A DNA stretch of 49,390 bases from positions 1-49,390 of the forward strand of contig CAIQWT010000109.1 of assembly GCA_903875605.1 (NCBI GenBank). The letters run 5' to 3'. This document shows, piece by piece, positions 39,246-46,096 of the stretch (its first letter is position 1; each line of letters starts with the position of its first letter). Source of the DNA: an uncultured Geobacteraceae bacterium (GTDB lineage Bacteria > Desulfobacterota > Desulfuromonadia > Geobacterales > Pseudopelobacteraceae). The translations under genes and the position numbers were made by a program. The notes under the pieces were generated by a model. The model saw only the letters and a list, made by a program, of their open reading frames with translations, was not told where the DNA came from and did not search any database.

Positions 39246-39854
39246 ATGATTGATGAACTGGATTGCCGAGGCCTGGAGTGTCCTGCTCCGGTATTGCACG
39301 TGAAAAATGCTCTTGAAAAGTGGGCTCCTGCCACTATAAAAGTGTTGGTTGATAATGAAGCAGCGCGGCAGAATGTAAGTCGTTTTCTGGAACACCAAAG
39401 TTATCAGGTCAACTCTCAACTCCAGGGTGAAGAATGTCAAGTTATCGGTATTCGGGATGAAGGGGCAATAACTGCCGATTTAACTGCTGCTGCAGTGAAA
39501 CAGCAGGAGGCAGGGACTAAGAAAATTATGGTTCTGGTAACCGGTGTTCACATGGGGCATGGCGATGATGGTCTCGGGGACATGCTGATGTTCAACTTTA
39601 TAAAAACTCTAAAGGAGATGGGGCCTGATCTCTGGCGCGTTGCTTTTGTCAATAGCGGTGTAAGTTTTACTGTGGAGGGTTCTGAAGCGGTGCCCTTATT
39701 ACAGGAGTTAGCCGGTGAAGGTGTGCAGATTTTGGCGTGCGGTGCCTGTCTGGCATATTTACATATTCTGGATAAAATACAGGTTGGTGAAGTCACTAAT
39801 ATGCTCGAAATTGTTACCGGAATGAAGCTGGCTGATAGCGTTGTTACCGTTTAA
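39246..39854 (+). CDS. yedF: selenium metabolism protein YedF (TusA-DsrE fusion)
   Basis: A 202-residue protein with an N-terminal TusA/SirA domain (LDCRGLECPAPVLHVKNAL, with Cys12 in CPAP) and a C-terminal DsrE-like domain with Cys165 and Cys168 in ACGACLAYL. This architecture is the sulfurtransferase-like YedF family found with selenium genes. Likely role: persulfide or perselenide relay to SelD. It is 18 bp from selD and shares its orientation. Confidence 0.93.
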   Translation: MIDELDCRGLECPAPVLHVKNALEKWAPATIKVLVDNEAARQNVSRFLEHQSYQVNSQLQGEECQVIGIRDEGAITADLTAAAVKQQEAGTKKIMVLVTGVHMGHGDDGLGDMLMFNFIKTLKEMGPDLWRVAFVNSGVSFTVEGSEAVPLLQELAGEGVQILACGACLAYLHILDKIQVGEVTNMLEIVTGMKLADSVVTV

Positions 39855-39910
39855 AAGGGTTGTCTCGGAAATAAAGCATAAAATAAAACGAGGAAGAAGG
39901 TAAGGTAGTG

Positions 39911-40666
39911 ATGAAACGAATAGTGATGATGGCGGTATTTATGGTGTTGGCGGCAGCATTACTGGCGTTTAGCGCAGAGAATAAGAAGGAACCCTTTGCT
40001 GTTGTCACAAGCGAAGAGGTTAAGGCGATGATAGACCGTCAGGAACCAGGGTTAATACTGATAGATGCCCGCACGCCACAGGAGTTTCAGGAGGTACACA
40101 TCAAGGGAGCGGTGAATCTGCCCTTACCGGTACTGGAAAAAAATCCCGCAGCGTTGACGTTTTCCAAGGATGCCACGCTTGTGTTCTACTGCAACGGCTT
40201 CAAATGCGGCAAGAGTCCAAAAGCTGCCCGTCTGGCGGCGTCACTCGGCTACGTGAGGTTGTCTGTTCTGAGCGAAGGGATGCCGGCCTGGGAGGAAAAA
40301 GGATTTGCCATTTACGCCGGCCCTGATTATGAAAAAAAGATCGAAACGTCCCGCATTGCCCCCAGGGAGCTCCAGAAAATCCTGACCGATACGCCGACTG
40401 CTATTACTCTTGTAGACGTGCGTGATGCAAACGAGTATGCCGATGGGCACATTCCGGGTGCGGTTAATATTCCCGCATCTAACTTCGCTACCTTGTCAAG
40501 CGGTCTGGAAAAGGATAAAAAAATTGTCGTCTACTGTAATTCCGGAGGACGCAGTTACAATGCTTATCGTAAACTGAAAAAAATGGCTTTTGGTGATATC
40601 GCTCAGGCAATATTTACAGATTGGCAGGAGATCGGGTTACCGGTGTCAAAAGGTTTAACTAGATAA
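39911..40666 (+). CDS. exported protein with two rhodanese domains
   Basis: A 251-residue protein. The N-terminus MKRIVMMAVFMVLAAALLAFSAEN looks like a signal peptide. Two rhodanese domains follow, about 30-130 and 150-250, with LIDARTPQEF and LVDVRDANEY and active-site cysteines Cys94 (YCNGFKCGKS, with a second Cys99) and Cys209 (YCNSGGRS). Both domains therefore look active. ATG 39911 is preferred over a GTG one codon upstream. Lying between yedF and mnmH suggests selenium or sulfur handling outside the cytoplasm. Confidence 0.88.
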   Translation: MKRIVMMAVFMVLAAALLAFSAENKKEPFAVVTSEEVKAMIDRQEPGLILIDARTPQEFQEVHIKGAVNLPLPVLEKNPAALTFSKDATLVFYCNGFKCGKSPKAARLAASLGYVRLSVLSEGMPAWEEKGFAIYAGPDYEKKIETSRIAPRELQKILTDTPTAITLVDVRDANEYADGHIPGAVNIPASNFATLSSGLEKDKKIVVYCNSGGRSYNAYRKLKKMAFGDIAQAIFTDWQEIGLPVSKGLTR

Positions 40667-40702
40667 CCGGAGCCAATTTACCCGGAAAGGTCTAAAAAAC
40701 AG

Positions 40703-41737
40703 ATGCCTGAAAAGATAATATTTACTCCGCAGCTTATCGACAGCCACTGTCTGATAGATGTGAGGACTCCATTGGAGTTCGCGGATGATCACATCCCCGG
40801 TGCATTCAATGTACCTCTTCTCTCAAACGAAGAGAGGGTTGAAGTGGGAACGATCTACAAGCAGATTGGACCGGTTGAGGCACGCAGGAGGGGGCTTGAG
40901 CTTACCTGTCATCGATTTTACGTTATGGTCGACCAGATAATGTCCCTGTCTGCCGGTAAGCCGATCGTAGTTTACTGTTGGCGCGGAGGTCTGCGCAGCC
41001 ACTCTGTTGCAATGCTGGTAGAGTCCTGCGGGACTCCGGCCAGGCAGCTTGCCGGCGGGTATAAGGCATTTCGTGCTAATGTGATTGAGTATTTTGAACG
41101 GTGCAATTTTATTTCGCCGCTCATAGTCATGCACGGAATGACTGGCACCGGAAAAACAACATTCATCAACGGCCTGGATCCTCTACGCTGGGCAACGATT
41201 GACCTTGAGGGTTTAGCCTGTCACAGAGGCTCAGCTTTTGGTGCACTTGGACTGGCGCAGGATTTTACCCAGAAACATTTTGAAACAGTTCTGTGGGACG
41301 CTTTCAGGCAACTACCTGTAGATAGTCCGATTGTTCTGGAAGGCGAAAGTCAGCGTATCGGGAAATATTCACTCCCCGGGTGCCTGTACCAGAAAATGGC
41401 CGATAGCTGCAGAGTCTGGTGCCATGCAGCTATTGAAACCCGTGTTCAAAGACTTGTCGATGAATACGCTCACCCCGAATATCAAAGTGAGATGCTGGAC
41501 GCACTGGAACGGATCAAAAAAAAGCTGGGCGGACCCCGCTACTCCGAGCTGAAAAGCAGGATTGAAGAGTGGGATGTAGAGGGGATTGCGCGTGATTTGA
41601 TAGAAGGTTACTACGACAGGATGTATTACAAACACCGCCCCTGGACCCCGGAGTTTGAGCTGGAGCTAGAGGATTTCAGCTTGGCAGAAATCGCTCTGGT
41701 GAAGTTTTGGGAATCACCAAAACCAAGCGATCTCTGA
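40703..41737 (+). CDS. mnmH: tRNA 2-selenouridine synthase
   Basis: Converts 2-thiouridine to 2-selenouridine at tRNA position 34 using selenophosphate (also called SelU). The 344-residue protein has an N-terminal rhodanese domain with Cys92 in YCWRGGLRS and a P-loop GMTGTGKTT (145-153). Both match the known MnmH layout. It is the last gene of the selD cluster, with a hairpin terminator beginning two bases after the stop. Confidence 0.96.
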   Translation: MPEKIIFTPQLIDSHCLIDVRTPLEFADDHIPGAFNVPLLSNEERVEVGTIYKQIGPVEARRRGLELTCHRFYVMVDQIMSLSAGKPIVVYCWRGGLRSHSVAMLVESCGTPARQLAGGYKAFRANVIEYFERCNFISPLIVMHGMTGTGKTTFINGLDPLRWATIDLEGLACHRGSAFGALGLAQDFTQKHFETVLWDAFRQLPVDSPIVLEGESQRIGKYSLPGCLYQKMADSCRVWCHAAIETRVQRLVDEYAHPEYQSEMLDALERIKKKLGGPRYSELKSRIEEWDVEGIARDLIEGYYDRMYYKHRPWTPEFELELEDFSLAEIALVKFWESPKPSDL

Positions 41738-41738
41738 C

Positions 41739-41782
41739 CCTGCCACCTCTTCCCCCCCTGAATCAGGAGGGGGGGGCGCAGG
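41739..41782 (+). terminator. hairpin terminator after mnmH
   Basis: A long imperfect stem: outer arms CCTGC (41739-41743) and GCAGG (41778-41782), inner C-run and G-run with CCTGA/TCAGG at the tip. It is followed by CTGTTTTCATTT, a T-rich tail. It separates the selenium cluster from the convergent NTF2-like gene. The homopolymer C and G runs may also be hard to sequence accurately. Confidence 0.7.
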
Positions 41783-41823
41783 CTGTTTTCATTTCTGGAG
41801 TTTGTGGCTATGCGGTGGCCAAT

Positions 41824-42231
41824 CTAATGTGCAAAGGACTGACGATACTTGTTTATTTCTCTTATCAATTCGGTTCTGTCGAAATAAATTTCATTCCTCT
41901 TGATTTTCCCGTCACTGTTAAACTGCAGAAAACAGAGCCCGACACACTCCACATTTTTTTCCCCCACCGGAATACAGGCTGACAACTTACCGAGAAATCC
42001 ATCAACTATCGGGATTGCTTCCACTAATGACCAGACCCAGGTCGGATTGTTGCTTGCGACCTTCGTAAAATAGGCGACCAGTTGCTCCCTGCCCTGTATT
42101 CCCAATGGTCGACCAGGATCCAGAAAGAACGCATCTTCTGCATAAAAAGCCGCCAGTTCCTGCGGACGATTTCCGGTCCAAGCCGGCAACCACTGGCTCG
42201 TGAATTCACGTGCTTCTTCTTTTGTCATCAT
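41824..42231 (-). CDS. NTF2/SnoaL-like protein
   Basis: A 135-residue cone-fold protein: WLPAWTGNRPQELAAFYAEDAFFLDPGRPLGIQGREQLVAYFTKV is a typical SnoaL-like N-terminal half, and CVGLCFLQFNSDGKIKRNEIYFDRTEL a typical end. Members range from hydrolases and isomerases to non-catalytic binders, so no reaction is assigned. The ATG at 42231 follows AGGAG eight bases upstream. It is downstream of the second MerR gene in the same direction (31 bp), so they are likely cotranscribed. Confidence 0.8.
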   Translation of the reverse strand: MMTKEEAREFTSQWLPAWTGNRPQELAAFYAEDAFFLDPGRPLGIQGREQLVAYFTKVASNNPTWVWSLVEAIPIVDGFLGKLSACIPVGEKNVECVGLCFLQFNSDGKIKRNEIYFDRTELIREINKYRQSFAH

Positions 42232-42262
42232 GGTTAGCGCTCCTATTTGCGTTTTGTTTATG

Positions 42263-42667
42263 CTACCTGGTGCCAGAAGCGTGTTTTTCAGCCATTCTCT
42301 GGCGGTATTCAACAATATCTTTTCTAAGTGAATGCAGTTTGGCTATCTTCTCGTCCACCAGTTGAGTGTGCTTATCGAGGATCGCAACGAGTTTTGGAAT
42401 CATCTGCTCAGTCTCTTTTGCCTCTCCATACGCTACATACAGATCCTGCATTTCTTTGATAGTAAGTCCCATATCTTTTAGCTTCATTATGAATTTAATG
42501 CGCCTGACAAAGTAGGGTGAATATCCTCTGTTTGCTCCACCAAGGCGCTCTTCTGATTCAATAATTCCTACCTCTTCCCAGTATCGAAGCGTTCTTGTTG
42601 TCAATCCTACGCTCTTTGCCAAGTCGCCTATTGCAATGGTCTGATTGCTGTCAGTTTTTGTATTCAT
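42263..42667 (-). CDS. MerR-family transcriptional regulator (LiuR-like), copy 2
   Basis: A 134-residue MerR protein. The HTH is IAIGDLAKSVGLTTRTLRYW and the C-terminus has LRKDIVEYRQRM, both shared with the regulator at 16311-16712. There are no metal-ligand cysteines. The start is taken as ATG 42667 with GAGG upstream; a GTG-initiated longer form to 42694 is possible. It is divergent from DUF485-actP, whose promoter carries an inverted repeat in the spacer. Likely a regulator of acid or acyl-CoA metabolism. Confidence 0.88.
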   Translation of the reverse strand: MNTKTDSNQTIAIGDLAKSVGLTTRTLRYWEEVGIIESEERLGGANRGYSPYFVRRIKFIMKLKDMGLTIKEMQDLYVAYGEAKETEQMIPKLVAILDKHTQLVDEKIAKLHSLRKDIVEYRQRMAEKHASGTR

Positions 42668-43035
42668 GGAAACCGCCTCTAAATTTATCCTCACATAATG
42701 AACAGTTATGATGCCCGTACAATGAATTTGTCAACAAATCAAACTAAAACAGTCATTGAAAATGCCCCCGCCTATACGCCTGACCTTCTAATTCCGGTGC
42801 TGTTACTCAGCTGTATAAACTGTGGTGCTGAATAAAGCTCATACACCAAAATAATTATTTATAAAAGTATTATATTTTTGATTGACATGCACGTAAACGG
42901 CATGTATATTTTTGCCTGTGATAAAACCAATGTTTGTTTAAACGAAACAGCAATGGGTGCGACTATAGTTTAAAAATTAAAAAAATGGAGCTGTACAACT
43001 GTAGTTGAATAACATTTTGAAAGGGGGAGGGTGAA
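42668..43035. promoter_or_regulatory. divergent control region between merR copy 2 and DUF485-actP
   Basis: A 368-bp AT-rich gap. The rightward promoter is at 42882-42910. For the leftward merR gene a TTGACA is present on the minus strand (complement of 42729-42734) but with a poor -10. No small gene was recognised. Confidence 0.6.
42882..42910 (+). promoter_or_regulatory. strong promoter with MerR-type operator for DUF485-actP
   Basis: TTGACA (42882-42887), 17-base spacer, TATATT (42905-42910): near consensus. An inverted repeat CATGC/GCATG (42886-42890 and 42900-42904) frames ACGTAAACG in the spacer. The -35 to ACGTAA distance is three bases, as at 24761 and 45436. Confidence 0.8.
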
Positions 43036-43344
43036 ATGTCAAAGGCGAGTTACAACTGGAGTGAAATCGCGAGGAATCCAAAGTATCTGGAGCTGAAGCG
43101 AAAAAAGAGAGTGTTTTTGTTCGGATGGTGGATAGCGGCGTCAGTATATTATTTTTCATTGCCACTTCTTGCCGGCTATTTTCCAGCACTGTTCAAAATT
43201 AAACTGATAGGGGTCATTAATTTTGGATATCTTTTTATCCTGTCCCAGTTTTTGGTCGCGATCTTTGTAGCCATGTACTACACGAAGGTTGCCAATAGTG
43301 ATTTTGACCGTCTGACAGACGAACTTTTAAAAGAAATTCAATAA
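43036..43344 (+). CDS. DUF485 family membrane protein
   Basis: A 102-residue protein with two hydrophobic segments (about 35-55 and 70-90) and a charged N-terminus, as in the DUF485/YjcH family. These small proteins are nearly always encoded beside ActP-type symporters. ATG 43036 has a GGGGGAGG site upstream. It is 15 bp before actP and probably needed for transporter function. Confidence 0.9.
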   Translation: MSKASYNWSEIARNPKYLELKRKKRVFLFGWWIAASVYYFSLPLLAGYFPALFKIKLIGVINFGYLFILSQFLVAIFVAMYYTKVANSDFDRLTDELLKEIQ

Positions 43345-43359
43345 AAGGAGAAGGAATAC

Positions 43360-45333
43360 ATGCTTACTAAAATATTTTCAGCAATGATGCTCACACTTCT
43401 CCTGGCCACGGTCGGGTTTTCTGCAGAACCTTCCAAGTCGGCAATCCCGGCAGTTAATGCTGCTCCGCAGGTGTCGTCACCGCAGCAGCAGCTCTCAGCA
43501 CCCAGCCAGAGCCAGGTTGCCGCCGTTGTCGCTCCAGTCTCTGCTTTCGGTGTTCCGACTAAGATCAAGCCTAACCGTGCCATAACGATCAGTATGTTTT
43601 CAACAATTATCGGCATTACCCTCTGTGTTGTAATATGGGCGGCCCGGCAGACGAAATCCGCCGCCGACTTTTATACAGCCGGCGGCGGTATCACCGGCCT
43701 GCAGAATGGCTGGGCCATTGCCGGTGATTACATGTCTGCGGCATCGTTCCTTGGAATGTCAGGCCTGATCTCACTGTATGGGATAGACGGATTCATGTAT
43801 GCCGTTGGTCCGATGTTCTCTTTTATTGCCATTCTCCTGGTTATTGCTGAACCGTGCCGCAACGCCGGCAAATTTACCCTGGGTGATATACTCTCTTTTC
43901 GCACAGCGCCTAAGCCGGTACGAGCCGTTGCAGCACTCTCAACAGTCACAGTATCACTCTTCTATTTGATAGCCCAGATGGTAGGGGCCGGTAAGCTTAT
44001 GCAGGTGTTGCTGGATATCCCATACCGTGTTTCAGTTACCGGAGTTGGAATTCTGATGGTTGGATACGTCGTATTCGGCGGAATGAAGGCCACTACCTGG
44101 GTCCAGATCATCAAAGCTGGGCTTCTGATGAGCGGTACAATCCTGCTCGCGTTTCTGGTTATTTCAAAGGCCGGATTTAATCCGGTGGGTTTCTTCACCG
44201 ATATCGTCGGTAACCAGCTCATTCAGGATCATGTCCGGATTAACGTATTAAAGGACGCTCTGCCAAAGCCTGGATTTGACTATGGCCAGCGCTTTATGGA
44301 GCCGGGATTATTCCTTAAAAATCCACTTGATCAGGTTTCGCTCGGGATTGCCTGGGCTCTGGGAGCCGCAGGATTACCGCACATCCTAATGCGCTTCTTT
44401 ACAGTGCCAAGCGCCAAGGAAGCCCGTAAGTCAATCGTTATTGCGCTGTTCATCAACAGCAGTTTCTTCTTCCTTATCAACATTATCGGTTTCGGTGCCG
44501 CACTCTATCTTTCACCTCAACTTATCAGCTCGGTCGATAAGGGTGGCAACATGGCAACCCTGCTTCTGGCTCAACTGCTTGGTGGCGGTGCCGGTTCCCT
44601 TGGTGGCGACATGTTCCTGGCCTTCATCTGCGCCGTGGCCTTTGCAACAATCCTGGCTGTTGTTTCCGGTCTTGTACTGGCGGCTTCGGCCGCAATAGCT
44701 CACGACGTATATGTTAACATCGTGATGGACGGCAAGGCTGATCAGCATACACAGGTCAAGGTAGCCCGTGTTACCTCGCTGTTCGTTGGATTAGCTGCTA
44801 TTCTGATGGGATTAGCGGCCGAGAAGGAAAATGTTGTGGCTCTTGTGGCTCTGGCCTTTGCTGTAGCTGCGTCTGGTAACTTTCCGGCGGTTATGCTGTC
44901 TCTCTTCTGGAAACGCTTCAATACGGCCGGTGTTATTTCTGCTCTCCTGGTCGGGACTATATCAGCTCTGGGATTAGTAGTTATCTCACCGGTGATGACG
45001 TATCCACAGAAGATCGCAGATGACGCCAAAAAAATTGTTTCTACGCTTGAAAAGAAGCAGATGGAAGGAGTTGTGCTTGCCGAAAAAGATCTGAAACTAA
45101 TGGATAAATCACGTATGGACTTCGAGAAAAACAATGGTGGAACCTCCATGGTCGGCCTTAAAGCAGCTATTTTCCCACTCAAAAATCCAGGTATAGTCTC
45201 CGTGCCGCTTGGCCTGATCGCTGCAATACTGGGCACGCTACTGTTTCGTGACCGCAGGGCAGAAGAGCTTTTCGACGAGATTGAAGTGCGGCAGATAACA
45301 GGTCTTGGGATTTCTCAGGCCAGTGACCACTGA
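43360..45333 (+). CDS. actP: cation/acetate symporter (SSS family), extended form
   Basis: Sodium:solute symporter for acetate or related short-chain acids. The 657-residue protein is longer than E. coli ActP (549). It has a signal-like N-terminus (1-22), a Pro/Ser/Ala/Gln-rich stretch (about 23-66), then the SSS core with FYTAGGGITGLQNGWAIAGDYMSAASFLGMSG and LGAAGLPHILMRFFTVP. A hydrophilic, lysine-rich insert with coiled-coil character (KIADDAKKIVSTLEKKQMEG) lies before the last membrane segment. Substrate could be acetate, propionate or isovalerate. Confidence 0.93.
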   Translation: MLTKIFSAMMLTLLLATVGFSAEPSKSAIPAVNAAPQVSSPQQQLSAPSQSQVAAVVAPVSAFGVPTKIKPNRAITISMFSTIIGITLCVVIWAARQTKSAADFYTAGGGITGLQNGWAIAGDYMSAASFLGMSGLISLYGIDGFMYAVGPMFSFIAILLVIAEPCRNAGKFTLGDILSFRTAPKPVRAVAALSTVTVSLFYLIAQMVGAGKLMQVLLDIPYRVSVTGVGILMVGYVVFGGMKATTWVQIIKAGLLMSGTILLAFLVISKAGFNPVGFFTDIVGNQLIQDHVRINVLKDALPKPGFDYGQRFMEPGLFLKNPLDQVSLGIAWALGAAGLPHILMRFFTVPSAKEARKSIVIALFINSSFFFLINIIGFGAALYLSPQLISSVDKGGNMATLLLAQLLGGGAGSLGGDMFLAFICAVAFATILAVVSGLVLAASAAIAHDVYVNIVMDGKADQHTQVKVARVTSLFVGLAAILMGLAAEKENVVALVALAFAVAASGNFPAVMLSLFWKRFNTAGVISALLVGTISALGLVVISPVMTYPQKIADDAKKIVSTLEKKQMEGVVLAEKDLKLMDKSRMDFEKNNGGTSMVGLKAAIFPLKNPGIVSVPLGLIAAILGTLLFRDRRAEELFDEIEVRQITGLGISQASDH

Positions 45334-45350
45334 GGCGGAAACGGCATCCA

Positions 45351-45380
45351 AGCCCTGTGAGGAGTTTGCCTCACAGGGCT
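45351..45380 (+). terminator. hairpin terminator after actP
   Basis: A perfect 12-bp stem, AGCCCTGTGAGG/CCTCACAGGGCT, with loop AGTTTG, starts 17 bases past the actP stop. Only GTTAATAAATT follows, so the T-run is weak, but the stem is strong. Confidence 0.75.
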
Positions 45381-45435
45381 GTTAATAAATTACTCATGTA
45401 AAAGATCCATGTTTTCATGTCCGTAATTATATTAC

Positions 45436-45465
45436 TTGACTTGAACGTAAACGGAATAATATATT
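45436..45465 (+). promoter_or_regulatory. promoter with ACGTAAACG site for DUF6125-icmF
   Basis: TTGACT (45436-45441), 18-base spacer, TATATT (45460-45465). ACGTAAACGG begins three bases after the -35, and ACGTAAACGG also appears in the actP promoter. It starts a message with roughly 50 bases before the DUF6125 start codon. Confidence 0.75.
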
Positions 45466-45523
45466 GCGCAGCACAGATCAATATTGAAAAGATGTTCTAT
45501 TGATGCTTTAAGGGGATGTGTAT

Positions 45524-46072
45524 ATGTCGAGTGCCGAACGTGCCGGAGATGAAGGTGTCACCCTTCTTTATGATTTGAGCAAGGAAGAGCTAGTAAAAAT
45601 AATCATAGATGATGCTAAAAACTGGCTGGCCCACGATGGAGTATGGTTTCAGGCAGTTGAGAAGCGTTACGGAATGGAAGCTGCGGTCGATGTTGATACA
45701 GAGGCCTGGCGCTATTTTACGGTCATTGAGGCGCGCCGCATAATGGATCGTCTGGGGATAAAGGTCGGGGGGGGCATTTCAGCGTTGGTGGAATGTCTGA
45801 AACATCGTTTTTATGCCCGTCTCAATCTACAGGATGTCATAGAGCAGAGTGATACCAGAGTTGTCTTCCGGATGCTTGACTGTCGAGTCCAGTCTGCTCG
45901 AAAACGTAAAGGCCTGGCTGACCATCCCTGTAAATCAGTAGGTATAGTTGAATACAGTGAGTTTGCGAAAGCAATTGATCCACGAATAAAAACCAATTGT
46001 CTTGCCTGCCCTCCGGATGAACATCCTGAAACATTCTGGTGCGCGTGGGAGTTTACTCTAGAATCAGCATGA
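45524..46072 (+). CDS. cysteine-rich DUF6125-like protein
   Basis: A 182-residue protein I place in the DUF6125 / ATC-hydrolase-like group from the pattern, not from a search. The N-terminal half is helical (LSKEELVKIIIDDAKNWLAHDG and an FTVIEARRIMDRLGI segment). The C-terminal half has conserved-looking cysteines: LDCRVQ, DHPCKS, NCLACPPDE and FWCAWEF. They could bind a metal or a cofactor. ATG 45524 fits AAGGGG at 45510-45515. The gene lies 24 bp before icmF under one promoter. Function unknown; a helper of the mutase is possible. Confidence 0.78.
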   Translation: MSSAERAGDEGVTLLYDLSKEELVKIIIDDAKNWLAHDGVWFQAVEKRYGMEAAVDVDTEAWRYFTVIEARRIMDRLGIKVGGGISALVECLKHRFYARLNLQDVIEQSDTRVVFRMLDCRVQSARKRKGLADHPCKSVGIVEYSEFAKAIDPRIKTNCLACPPDEHPETFWCAWEFTLESA

Positions 46073-46096
46073 ACGGTTTAAAACGGGAGAGCATTC

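Noticed and set aside
41707-41982. Plus-strand frame between mnmH and the NTF2-like gene
   Set aside because: It overlaps the mnmH end, runs through the terminator hairpin and across the opposite gene, and its product has no protein-like character.
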